Positions 7,970 to 16,538 of a stretch of 64,000 nucleotides of DNA are shown in pieces. The DNA comes from Acidocella sp. (lineage in GTDB: Bacteria; Pseudomonadota; Alphaproteobacteria; Acetobacterales; Acetobacteraceae). Every line of letters starts with the position of its first letter. The stretch's first letter is position 1. The stretch covers positions 45,379 through 109,378 of the forward strand of contig JARLIK010000010.1 in NCBI GenBank assembly GCA_031291755.1, read 5' to 3'. Under the pieces are notes generated by a model. That model worked only from the letters and a program-made list of their open reading frames with translations. It searched no databases and had not been told where the DNA came from. Both the position numbers and the translations under genes were made by a program.

Positions 7970-8362
7970 TTAGTCCTTGGCAGCGTGGTAGCCAGCCGCA
8001 TCAGCGGTCTTCTGGCATTCATAGGCGCCAGACTTGGTCTTGCCATACAGCTTCGAGGTGGACAGGTGATAAGCCTTGCTCTTCGAGCTGGCCCAAACCA
8101 CGGTGTCCATCGGGCAGCTCGCCTTGGCTTCCGCTTCGGTCTTGAAACGGCCAGCGGTGCTCTTGGAAGCAGTCGTGGTGGTGGTCGGTTTCTTCACCTT
8201 GGCCGGCTTGGCTGGCTTGGTGGTGGCCGGAGCCATCGTGCTGGAAGCAGCCGGGGCGGTGGTCGGCGCAGCGGCCGGTGCCATCGCTGACTGCGCGAAC
8301 GCCGGTGCGGCAACGCCCAATGCAAACAACGCAGCTAGTGCCGCAGATTTAAGTGACGTCAT
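7970..8362 (-). CDS. Exported protein with Ala/Pro/Thr-rich linker and C-terminal YHxxxSKLYGKTKxG domain
   Basis: A 130-residue protein with a clear signal peptide (cleavage after about residue 23, APAFA-QS). A low-complexity Ala-Pro-Thr-Lys linker (about 24-70) is followed by a compact C-terminal domain (about 72-128) containing CPMDTVVWASSKSKAYH, then YGKTKSGAYECQ. This domain occurs in many small exported proteobacterial proteins and recalls the Ada-type metal-binding fold, but only two Cys remain (CP and EC), so metal binding is unproven. The periplasmic location is inferred. A GC palindrome followed by a U-run lies upstream on the same strand. Confidence 0.75.
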   Translation of the reverse strand: MTSLKSAALAALFALGVAAPAFAQSAMAPAAAPTTAPAASSTMAPATTKPAKPAKVKKPTTTTTASKSTAGRFKTEAEAKASCPMDTVVWASSKSKAYHLSTSKLYGKTKSGAYECQKTADAAGYHAAKD

Positions 8363-8441
8363 AATTCAAGCTCTCCTGATGTCCCGCACCCTTGTTATTT
8401 TAGGAGCGGGTAGTGATTACAATATGTTACAGCCAACGCCC

Positions 8442-8463
8442 CAAAAAAACGGACCGCGGTCCG
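8442..8463 (-). terminator. Terminator-like or leader hairpin upstream of the exported-protein gene
   Basis: Read on the minus strand, CGGAC-CGCG-GTCCG is followed directly by seven T. The stem is short (5 bp, 4-base loop) but all strong pairs except one. It lies 80 bases upstream of the minus-strand start at 8362 with no minus-strand gene before it. It would therefore act, if at all, as a leader attenuator, or the palindrome may be a protein-binding site. Confidence 0.3.
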
Positions 8464-8582
8464 ATAGTTAAGATAGCCGTCTAGCTAACGAGGGCTGCGG
8501 TAGGATGATTTACCCCGGTTTGCAAGCGCATCTAGCCGGTTTTTCTCAACGATTGGCAGTCCAATCTCGCACTGTGACGCAA

Positions 8583-8605
8583 GTTTCACGAAGCCTCCGT
8601 GAAAC
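8583..8605. repeat. Inverted repeat GTTTCACG/CGTGAAAC
   Basis: Perfect 8-base arms around a 7-base centre, 84 bases upstream of the aminotransferase start. There is no U-run, so a regulator-binding site or RNA hairpin in the leader is more likely than a terminator. The ligand is unknown. Confidence 0.4.
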
Positions 8606-8649
8606 CTGCAACCCTGCCGCCAGTTGCGGTGCCGCTAAGGCCGGATTAG

Positions 8650-9891
<1,242 letters not shown>

Positions 9892-9897
9892 AAATGC

Positions 9898-9923
9898 GGC
9901 TGGGTGCCCTGCGGCGCCCAGCC
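9898..9923 (+). terminator. Hairpin after the aminotransferase gene
   Basis: GGCTGGGTGCC, loop CTGC, GGCGCCCAGCC: an 11-bp stem with one G-T wobble, 7 bases after the stop. It lacks a T-run, so it may only stabilise the transcript's 3' end. Confidence 0.45.
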
Positions 9924-10033
9924 CGCCACCTCACATAAAGAGTAAAGTTTCGTAATAACTTTAGGGTTCCCCCGACTCACCCCCATATGACAATTATTCC
10001 GGCGAGTGTACGCCACCAGAAAAGGAATACGTC

Positions 10034-10249
10034 ATGACTGCATTTCCCCGTTTGTTACTCGTCGCATTATGCGCCGTCTCGCTGGCCGGCTGTGACCATA
10101 TGGATCACCAGCAGCAACGCGAACTCTCCGGCGGCGCCATCGGCGCGGTCGGCGGTGCTGCCATCACCGCCGTCGTCGGCGGTCCCGTTTTGGTCGGCGC
10201 TGCCCTAGGTGCCGGCGTCGGCGCCGTTGCCGGTGGCGTGACTCACTAA
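10034..10249 (+). CDS. Small glycine-zipper lipoprotein
   Basis: A 71-residue predicted lipoprotein. The N-terminal signal ends in a lipobox, SLAGC at residues 16-20. The mature part has a glycine-zipper hydrophobic stretch (GGAIGAVGGAAITAVVGGPVL and onward, residues 34-68). Glycine-zipper lipoproteins such as SlyB-like or OsmB-like proteins sit in the outer membrane and respond to envelope stress; the specific role here is unknown. GGAAT lies before the ATG. It is the first of three small exported-protein genes on the same strand. Confidence 0.8.
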   Translation: MTAFPRLLLVALCAVSLAGCDHMDHQQQRELSGGAIGAVGGAAITAVVGGPVLVGAALGAGVGAVAGGVTH

Positions 10250-10273
10250 CTGTCATCACCGTGATGTGATCGC

Positions 10274-10299
10274 GCGGCCAGATTCAAACATCTGGCCGC
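10274..10299 (+). terminator. Hairpin after the glycine-zipper lipoprotein gene
   Basis: GCGGCCAGA, loop TTCAAACA, TCTGGCCGC: a perfect 9-bp stem, 25 bases after the stop. No U-run follows, so termination is weakly supported. Confidence 0.45.
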
Positions 10300-10371
10300 C
10301 GTGATCTCAACAAAATCCCACACTACAAAAATGGCACGCCTGATTTGTCTCTTCTTGAAAGGACGGAACCC

Positions 10372-10689
10372 ATGAGCATCGCCAAAAACTTAACTCTCAT
10401 CACCACGGCAGTATTTGCAGCTTCCATCTCCCTGGCCCCGCTGGCCGCCCAGGCCGATGACCATCATTATTATGGTGGTGATCGTGACCAAGGCTATTAT
10501 CACGGCGGCGACCGCGGCGGTGACGCCGTCGGCGGTGCCCTGCTCGGCATTGGCATCGGCGCTTTGATCGGCGGCGCTATTGTGTCGCAACAGCAACAAT
10601 ATTACGCGCCACCGCCGCCGGTTTACTACGCCCCGCCGCCGCCGGTGTATTATGCGCCACCGCCGGGCGTCTATTACTCGCCGTACTAA
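10372..10689 (+). CDS. Exported glycine-zipper protein with tandem YYAPPPPV repeats
   Basis: A 105-residue secreted or outer-membrane protein of unknown function. A signal peptide (residues 1-27, ending AAQA) is followed by a Gly/Asp/Tyr/His-rich stretch (DDHHYYGGDRD). A glycine-zipper membrane segment (GGALLGIGIGALIGGAIV, about 55-73) comes next, then about three tandem YYAPPPPV copies (about 80-102). The ATG at 10372 is chosen because AAAGGACGG lies just upstream; an upstream in-frame start lacks one. Similar proline-tyrosine tails occur in envelope proteins of acetic acid bacteria, but no function is assigned. Confidence 0.75.
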   Translation: MSIAKNLTLITTAVFAASISLAPLAAQADDHHYYGGDRDQGYYHGGDRGGDAVGGALLGIGIGALIGGAIVSQQQQYYAPPPPVYYAPPPPVYYAPPPGVYYSPY

Positions 10690-10742
10690 CGGCCAAAAAG
10701 CAAAAATCCCAGTCACAGCCTGAAATTTAATGGAGACTCCCG

Positions 10743-11243
10743 ATGAAGCCCTACTCGTTCGTCCGTGTTGCCGCCACCATGGCGGCCCTCGCTCTCCCGG
10801 CGTCTTTTATCCCGACGGCCGCGTTCGCCCAAACCGCCACCCCCATGAGCGCCCCAACCAGCACGCCCATGGCGGCCCCCGGCACCATGCCAGGCATGTC
10901 GAAATCCGCGACCGCCAAGGTTGATCAACATATCAACACGCTGCACGATCAATTGAAAATCACCGCCTCGGAAGAACCGGCCTGGAAGCAGTTCGCGCAA
11001 GTGATGCGCGACAACGCCACCCAGATGGACGCCGCCTTCCATAGCCGCGCTGATATCGCCAGCATGACCGCGCCGGAAAACATGCAATCCTACGCCACTC
11101 TGGCGCAGACCCATGCCGATGGCGTTAAAAAACTCGCCGACGCCTTCAGCGCTTTATACGCCACCTTCCCACCGGCGCAGCAAAAAGTCGCCGATGCGTT
11201 ATTCCAAAGCCAAATGGGAAAACCCGGCAAAATGAAGCATTAA
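10743..11243 (+). CDS. Spy/CpxP-like (LTXXQ motif) periplasmic protein
   Basis: A 166-residue exported protein with a signal peptide (about residues 1-30, AAFA-QT), a Met/Pro/Thr-rich linker and a helical domain. The helical domain resembles the LTXXQ/Spy family: KVDQHINTLHDQLKITASEEPAWKQF near residue 60 and TFPPAQQKVADALF near 142. Spy-like proteins are periplasmic chaperones induced by envelope stress or acid. The ATG follows AATGGAGACTCCCG, an excellent site. Together with the two preceding small exported proteins it suggests an envelope-maintenance group. Confidence 0.8.
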   Translation: MKPYSFVRVAATMAALALPASFIPTAAFAQTATPMSAPTSTPMAAPGTMPGMSKSATAKVDQHINTLHDQLKITASEEPAWKQFAQVMRDNATQMDAAFHSRADIASMTAPENMQSYATLAQTHADGVKKLADAFSALYATFPPAQQKVADALFQSQMGKPGKMKH

Positions 11244-11282
11244 CTGGCAATTTTCCAATCCCCCGGGCATCGCCCCGGGGGA

Positions 11283-12185
11283 TTAAACCATCTGCCCGAT
11301 CAAAATCGCCGCCGCCACCGCCAACCCAACCTCCCGGTTCGACTTGAATAGTTTCAAGCATAATTCAGGGTTGTTGATATCCAGCAGCAAAATCTGCCGC
11401 AGCAGCAATACCGCCGGCAACACCAGGGCCACCATGCCAAACACCGAAAGTTTGGACATCGCCATCGCCGCCGCCAGCAGCAGCATCATCGCGCCATAGC
11501 ACACCAGCAAAAACGGCTTGGTATTCGCTTCAAACAGCCGCGCGGTGGATTTCACCCCGATCAGCGCGTCATCCTCACGGTCCTGATGCGCGTAAATCGT
11601 GTCGTACCCCAATATCCAGAATATCGCTGCCGCATACAGCGGCACCACCGGCCAGTGCAGCGCCCCGCTCGCCGCTGCATAGCCTTGTAAGGCACCCCAG
11701 CCGAAGGTGAACCCCAGCACAATCTGCGGCCACCACGTCACCCGCTTCGCCAACGGATACAATGCCACCGGCACCAGCGAAATCACTCCTAGCCAGCGCG
11801 CGATGCTATCAAGCTGCACCAGAATCAGCAGCCCCAAAGCCAGCAGCAAGGATAAAAACGCCAGCGCATCAATTGGCTGCAGAATCCCCGAGGCCAGTGG
11901 CCGCCCCGCCGTACGGGTCACCAGCCGGTCCATATCGCGGTCCCACAGATCATTCACCACACAACCGGCGCCGCGCATCACCACCGACCCCACGCCGAAC
12001 AGCGCGGTCAGCCATACCCCCAGCCAGAAATTCGGCGCGGCCAGGCATATCGCCCACAGCCCCGGCAAAAACAGCAGCCATGCCCCCACCGGCCGGTCGA
12101 ACCGCGCCAAAATCGCAAAGGGAATCCAGCGCCGCGGTAAAAGCCGCACCCATCCGCCGGCGCGGATATCGGTAAATCCATCCAT
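11283..12185 (-). CDS. ubiA: 4-hydroxybenzoate polyprenyltransferase
   Basis: Attaches the polyprenyl tail to 4-hydroxybenzoate in ubiquinone synthesis at the inner membrane. The 300-residue protein has about eight or nine hydrophobic helices and both Asp-rich, Mg-diphosphate-binding motifs: NDLWDRDMD at residues 78-87 and DREDD at 202-206. The open frame extends 29 codons upstream, but the ATG at 12185 (DGFTDIRAGGWV) matches the family N-terminus and leaves 19 bases to the divergent rsmE start. The two genes therefore share a very short intergenic region. Confidence 0.94.
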   Translation of the reverse strand: MDGFTDIRAGGWVRLLPRRWIPFAILARFDRPVGAWLLFLPGLWAICLAAPNFWLGVWLTALFGVGSVVMRGAGCVVNDLWDRDMDRLVTRTAGRPLASGILQPIDALAFLSLLLALGLLILVQLDSIARWLGVISLVPVALYPLAKRVTWWPQIVLGFTFGWGALQGYAAASGALHWPVVPLYAAAIFWILGYDTIYAHQDREDDALIGVKSTARLFEANTKPFLLVCYGAMMLLLAAAMAMSKLSVFGMVALVLPAVLLLRQILLLDINNPELCLKLFKSNREVGLAVAAAILIGQMV

Positions 12186-12204
12186 GCCTGCTAATCCACC
12201 CCCT

Positions 12205-12921
12205 ATGAGCACTTCGTCAATCAGGCTATTTGTTAACGTCCCCCTCGCGCCCGGCCTGCCCGCCCCCGGCACCGAGGCGCAGGCGCATTATCTTGCAAAT
12301 GTCATGCGCCGCGGCCCCGGCGACCATGTTCTGCTGTTCAACGGTCAGGACGGCGAATGGCACGCCGCCATCACCGAGCTCACCCGCAATAAAATCAGCT
12401 TCACCCCCCTCACCCAAACCCGGCCGCAAACTCCCGAGCCGGATAGCTGGCTTTGTTTTGCCCTGCTGAAACGCACCAAAACCGACCTGGTGGTGGAAAA
12501 AGCCACCGAACTCGGCGTTGCCTGCATCCAGCCGGTCATCACCCTGCGCACCCAGGCCGACCATGTGAACCTTGAGCGCCTGCGGGCCATCGCCATCGAA
12601 GCCGCCGAGCAATGCGAGCGTCTGACCATCCCCGAAATCATGGCACCCCTCACCCTGCCCGCCCTGATGGCAAAATGGCCCGAAAACCGCCAGTTATTCG
12701 TCGCGGATGAACGCCGCACCGCCCGCCTGCTCCGCCACACCACCACCCCCAGCGCACTGCTGGTCGGCCCCGAGGGTGGCTTTACCGACGCCGAGCTTGT
12801 CAGTATCGACACGCATCCCCAAGTGTCACGCGTGTCACTTGGGGCACATATTCTACGCGCCGAAACCGCCGCCATCGCCGGGCTTGCCTTGCTGCTCGCA
12901 ACGGACCCGCCACAGGAGTAG
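12205..12921 (+). CDS. rsmE: 16S rRNA (uracil(1498)-N(3))-methyltransferase
   Basis: SPOUT-class methyltransferase that modifies U1498 of 16S rRNA using S-adenosylmethionine. It has 238 residues with an N-terminal PUA-like barrel (RLFVNVPL, HYLANVMR). The C-terminal trefoil-knot domain contains LLVGPEGGFTDAEL (about residue 190) and SLGAHILRAETAA (about 215). Start chosen at ATG 12205, since the long upstream extension is antisense to ubiA. It ends 3 bases before the gshA start codon, so co-transcription with gshA is likely. Confidence 0.93.
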   Translation: MSTSSIRLFVNVPLAPGLPAPGTEAQAHYLANVMRRGPGDHVLLFNGQDGEWHAAITELTRNKISFTPLTQTRPQTPEPDSWLCFALLKRTKTDLVVEKATELGVACIQPVITLRTQADHVNLERLRAIAIEAAEQCERLTIPEIMAPLTLPALMAKWPENRQLFVADERRTARLLRHTTTPSALLVGPEGGFTDAELVSIDTHPQVSRVSLGAHILRAETAAIAGLALLLATDPPQE

Positions 12922-12924
12922 CCT

Positions 12925-14304
12925 TTGTCGAACCCCGGAGACGCCGATACCACCCCCATCACCGGCACCAAGGAGCTTGCCGACTATCTGGCCGCCGGCT
13001 GTAAGCCCCCTGCCGCGTACAGCATCGGCACCGAGCATGAGGCATTTGGCTTCCATCTCGACAGCCTAACCCCCCCTGCCTACGAAACCGTTGGCGGCAA
13101 GCCCGGCATCAAGGCGCTGCTGCGCGTCATCGAGGACCTCGAACACCAAACCCCCATTCTCGATAACGGCAACATCATCGGGCTGAAATCCGGCGGCGCC
13201 TCGCTCTCGCTCGAGCCCGGCGGGCAGTTTGAACTCTCCGGCGCCATGTTCAGCACGCTGCACGAGACCAAGGCCGAGCTTGATAAGCACGTCGCCCGCC
13301 TCAAGCGCCTGGGCCCGGCACTCGGCCTCGGCTTCATGCCCCTCGGCTTCCACCCCACCGCCACCCGCGCGCAAATGCCCTTCATGCCCAAGGGCCGCTA
13401 CAAAATCATGCGCGACTATATGCCTAAGGTCGGCACCCTCGGCCTCGACATGATGCTGCGCACCTGCACCGTGCAAGTGAACCTCGACTTCTCCTACGAA
13501 GCCGACATGATCACCAAAATGCAGGTCGCCGCCAAGCTGCAACCACTCGCCACCGCCATGTTCGCCAACTCCCCCTTCATGGAAGGCCGCCCCACCGGCT
13601 ACCTCTCGAACCGTGCCCAGGTATGGACCGACACCGACAAAGCCCGCACCGGCATCCCGCCGGTTTTCTTCAGCCACGCCTTCGGCTTCGAGGCGTACGT
13701 GGAATGGCTGCTCGATGTGCCGATGTACTTTGTGTATCGCGACGGCATCTACCACGATGTCGCCGGGGCCAGTTTCCGCGACTTCATGGGTGGCCGCCTG
13801 CCGGGTGAGCTTGCGGGTGTGCAAGCCACCATCGGCGACTTTGCCGACCACATGACCACCGCCTTCCCGGATGTCCGTCTGAAACGCTACATCGAAACCC
13901 GCGGCGCCGATTCCGGCTCGCCCGCCATGATGCTCGCGCAATCGGCGTTCTGGACCGGCCTCTTCTACGACGCCGACGCCCTGGCCGCCGCCGCCGAGCT
14001 GGCCGCCAACATCTCTTATGAAAAACTTCTCGAACTACGCGCCGAAGTTCCCAAGCTGGGCATCCACACCCCCTACCGCGACGGCACCTTACGCTCGCTC
14101 GCTCGCGACGCCGTGGTGATCGCCGACCAGGGTCTGCGCGCCCGCGCCAACGTCAACGCCGAGGGCCTGGACGAGCGCATCTACCTCTCGCCGCTGCACC
14201 ACATCGCCGCCGGCGCCCCCACCCAGGCCGAACACTGGCTAGACCGCTACCATAACCACTGGGACCGCAATATTACCAAGATTTTCAGCGAGGCCGCGTT
14301 TTAA
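12925..14304 (+). CDS. gshA: Glutamate-cysteine ligase, class II/plant type
   Basis: Catalyses the first, ATP-dependent step of glutathione synthesis in the cytoplasm. The 459-residue protein matches the plant/alphaproteobacterial type rather than the E. coli type: YSIGTEHEAFGF near residue 31, SLEPGGQFELSG near 94, and the DMMLRTCTVQVNLDF core near 172. The TTG start at 12925 is preceded by CAGGAG at the end of rsmE. A plant-type enzyme supports the alphaproteobacterial assignment. No gshB is present in the window. Confidence 0.95.
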   Translation: MSNPGDADTTPITGTKELADYLAAGCKPPAAYSIGTEHEAFGFHLDSLTPPAYETVGGKPGIKALLRVIEDLEHQTPILDNGNIIGLKSGGASLSLEPGGQFELSGAMFSTLHETKAELDKHVARLKRLGPALGLGFMPLGFHPTATRAQMPFMPKGRYKIMRDYMPKVGTLGLDMMLRTCTVQVNLDFSYEADMITKMQVAAKLQPLATAMFANSPFMEGRPTGYLSNRAQVWTDTDKARTGIPPVFFSHAFGFEAYVEWLLDVPMYFVYRDGIYHDVAGASFRDFMGGRLPGELAGVQATIGDFADHMTTAFPDVRLKRYIETRGADSGSPAMMLAQSAFWTGLFYDADALAAAAELAANISYEKLLELRAEVPKLGIHTPYRDGTLRSLARDAVVIADQGLRARANVNAEGLDERIYLSPLHHIAAGAPTQAEHWLDRYHNHWDRNITKIFSEAAF

Positions 14305-14310
14305 GCGCCG

Positions 14311-15207
14311 CTATCGTTGTTCAATCCGCCAGTCCTGAATCACCGTGGCAAAATACCATATTTTTTTAAAGATTGTGTTACGGATAACATACAGCGGGTG
14401 CAGGATTTGAAAGGCGAATTTCTCCAATCCGGCAACATGCAGTTTGCCGGAGAATCGTTCATCGCCGAGGCTGGATTCAAAATTTTTATCCTGCCAGGCA
14501 ACTTTCGGATACACCGTCAGCACACCCAGATGCGTCTTCCACGGCTGCCCCAACAGAATATCAATCGGCGTGGATGTATGGCTGAGTGCGCGCGCCATAT
14601 TCTGGGCGCCAAATTGGTCAATTAAATAACAATGTGACTCACCCGGTGAGGTCGCAATCCGAACCAGCGAAAACTTGTCAACCAGCCTCGCCAGCTTGCG
14701 ATGCGGGCGGCGTTCATGCTTCTCGTTGCCGAAAAACCGCACCAGATGCCACAAATCCGCCTTGGCCAACAGCGCCTTGATAATGGCGGGAAATTCATCG
14801 CACATCACGCAATCATCTTCGAGAACGATCGCGCAAGCAATGTTCTCTCGCACAATCTTCTCCATCAGCCGCTTATGGCTGAGCATGCAAGCGATTTCTC
14901 CATTGTAAAGATCCTTGCCCATAGCCAGGCGGCGGCGGCGTGAATTATAAAAAACCCGGTCCGCAGCGCTCATCATATCCTTGTGCGCGGCTGGGAAGAA
15001 TTCATATGTTATGCCAAATTTTTCAAGCCGTGCTGCAATTTTGGCCTGTCGTTCAGCCTCCTGCGGCAATGTAATAATAAAGACAGTCGGCATCTTATTA
15101 GACGCCCATTCACCCTGCAAAGCTTGCGGTGCTGACCAATAGTTCATGAAAAAAGTGTAATCCAGCGCTAGGGTTTTTCGAATATGCCCGATTATACCGG
15201 CTTTCAC
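14311..15207 (-). CDS. Glycosyltransferase family 25 (LPS biosynthesis type)
   Basis: A cytoplasmic or membrane-associated sugar transferase, probably acting on lipopolysaccharide or another surface glycan. Up to 298 residues. The GT25 start motif PTVFIITLPQEAERQ lies at about residues 40-54 of the open frame, LSHKRLMEKIV near 108 and the metal-binding IVLEDDC near 126. The family normally starts close to the first motif, so the ATG at 15093 is a possible true start, but neither it nor the GTG at 15207 has a good ribosome-binding site. The gene is AT-richer than its neighbours. A second GT25 domain occurs in the 34.3 kb fusion gene. Confidence 0.82.
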   Translation of the reverse strand: MKAGIIGHIRKTLALDYTFFMNYWSAPQALQGEWASNKMPTVFIITLPQEAERQAKIAARLEKFGITYEFFPAAHKDMMSAADRVFYNSRRRRLAMGKDLYNGEIACMLSHKRLMEKIVRENIACAIVLEDDCVMCDEFPAIIKALLAKADLWHLVRFFGNEKHERRPHRKLARLVDKFSLVRIATSPGESHCYLIDQFGAQNMARALSHTSTPIDILLGQPWKTHLGVLTVYPKVAWQDKNFESSLGDERFSGKLHVAGLEKFAFQILHPLYVIRNTIFKKIWYFATVIQDWRIEQR

Positions 15208-15319
15208 ATGTCTGGTCCAGACAACACTAACCGCGATGGCGAATGTAACAGTTCGCGCTAACTATTTATAACGATTACGGTACAAATATCGCCCCACCAA
15301 CAACGCCGAATGACGATGT

Positions 15320-16306
15320 TCAGGGGCTATCCGACAAAAACACCGTCGCTGCACTCGGTGCGCCTGACTGCACGCCCGCCCCCAATATAAACCCCGCAAT
15401 ATCGGCGCTCGGCACCGTGCGCTCCAAATCGCGCTCGATTAAATGATAATCAGGCGGATAATACGCCAGCACCACCGGCGCCTTCGCCGGAATCGCCTCC
15501 CAGCAGCGGCGCATCGCCTCCTCGGGGATCAGCTCATCATGCCCGCCATATAAAATCAGCGCCGGTTTATCAAACCGTGCGCAAGCATCCTGTGCCTCCC
15601 CCATCATCCGCACCAGCCCAGCCAGATCATCCACCCGCGGCGCATGAATCGTCAGCGGGTCCTCCCCGAACGCAATCAAGGCGGCTTTGTTATCACTCGC
15701 TTTCACATGCACCGCCCCGCCGGTCAGGCGCTTTTGGGGTGCAAAAAATGCCGCCACCTTCAAGGCCACCCGATACGCCGGGTCCATCGCATCCGCCCCC
15801 CACACCGCCGGGGCCGAAATCACATAAGCATCCACCGGCGGCGGGTTCGCCGATGCCCCGAGCAAAATTGCCTCGGCCCCGCCCATGCTCTCACCCATCA
15901 ACACCAGTTTGGTATCCGGGTACTGCCCCCGCAACTGCACCGCCATCTGGCGCGCCTCATCCAGCATGACCGCCGTGCCCGCCCAATGCCCCCGGTTGGC
16001 GGTGGCGCCAAAGCCTGACTGATCCGGCGCATAAATCGCAATGCCTTGGGCGTTCAACTGCTTCGCCAGCAGCACCCAGGCGTCGCGGCTATCGGTGTAG
16101 CCGTGCAGCGCCAGCACCACCGCCCGCAGCTTGCCCTGCGCCGGATACAGCCGGTACGGCAGCCGCTCGCCACCGTTCAAACTAAAAACCCCGCTGGTAA
16201 TAATCGGATGCCCCGGATACGCCTTGGGCACCCCAAACGGGATCGCCGCACAGCCCCCCAACCCCAGCATCAACACGAACGCGCAAAATTTTGAACCCAT
16301 CCGCAT
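15320..16306 (-). CDS. Alpha/beta-hydrolase lipoprotein (monoacylglycerol lipase/lysophospholipase-like)
   Basis: An envelope-anchored serine hydrolase, about 328 residues. The N-terminal signal ends in a lipobox (LGLGGC, about residues 14-19). The fold follows, with the oxyanion region LALHGYTDSRDAW, nucleophile elbow GESMGG, Asp in LYGGHDELIP, and a catalytic His in YPPDYHLIERD. These features match Hydrolase_4 family proteins resembling monoglyceride lipase. The start is ambiguous among ATGs at 16318, 16306 and 16300; 16306 gives a normal signal length. The gene is divergent from the zinc-finger gene, 40 bases away. Confidence 0.85.
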   Translation of the reverse strand: MRMGSKFCAFVLMLGLGGCAAIPFGVPKAYPGHPIITSGVFSLNGGERLPYRLYPAQGKLRAVVLALHGYTDSRDAWVLLAKQLNAQGIAIYAPDQSGFGATANRGHWAGTAVMLDEARQMAVQLRGQYPDTKLVLMGESMGGAEAILLGASANPPPVDAYVISAPAVWGADAMDPAYRVALKVAAFFAPQKRLTGGAVHVKASDNKAALIAFGEDPLTIHAPRVDDLAGLVRMMGEAQDACARFDKPALILYGGHDELIPEEAMRRCWEAIPAKAPVVLAYYPPDYHLIERDLERTVPSADIAGFILGAGVQSGAPSAATVFLSDSP

Positions 16307-16346
16307 TAGCGCTATCATACCCCCAACCCTAACAGCGAGGCCCATC

Positions 16347-16538
16347 ATGCCGGACGGCACACCAACCACCCCGACCGAGATTATCCACGTCAAATCCCGT
16401 TCCGTCTCCTGCGACGGCGATGCCAGCGTGCTGGGTCACCCGAAAGTGTTCCTCAAAATCACCGGCACCCAGATCATGTGCCCGTATTGCTCAAAACTCT
16501 TCATCCTCGAACCCGGTGCCGTGGATAACAGCCATTGA
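16347..16538 (+). CDS. Zinc-finger (zf-CHCC, NDUFS6-like) small protein
   Basis: A 63-residue protein with one zinc site of the zf-CHCC type: Cys in VSCDGD, His in LGHPKVF, then Cys pair MCPYC near the C-terminus. Members resemble the mitochondrial complex I accessory subunit NDUFS6; in bacteria the role is mostly unproven. AGCGAGG precedes the ATG at 16347. Its TGA overlaps the TTG start of polA by 2 bases, so translation of polA may depend on it. A complete complex I operon lies 28 kb downstream, but that operon is of the E. coli-like type, which lacks this subunit. Confidence 0.85.
   Translation: MPDGTPTTPTEIIHVKSRSVSCDGDASVLGHPKVFLKITGTQIMCPYCSKLFILEPGAVDNSH

Noticed and set aside
10600..10680. 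The repeated CCGCCGCCGG tract as a DNA-level repeat element or CRISPR
   Set aside because: It is the coding sequence of tandem YYAPPPPV residues inside an exported protein; spacing and variation follow codons, and no spacers exist.
11261..11282. GC hairpin CCCCGGGC...GCCCCGGGG between the Spy-like gene and ubiA as a terminator
   Set aside because: Strong stem but no U-run on either strand; left out as a terminator because transcripts from both sides could simply be stabilised.
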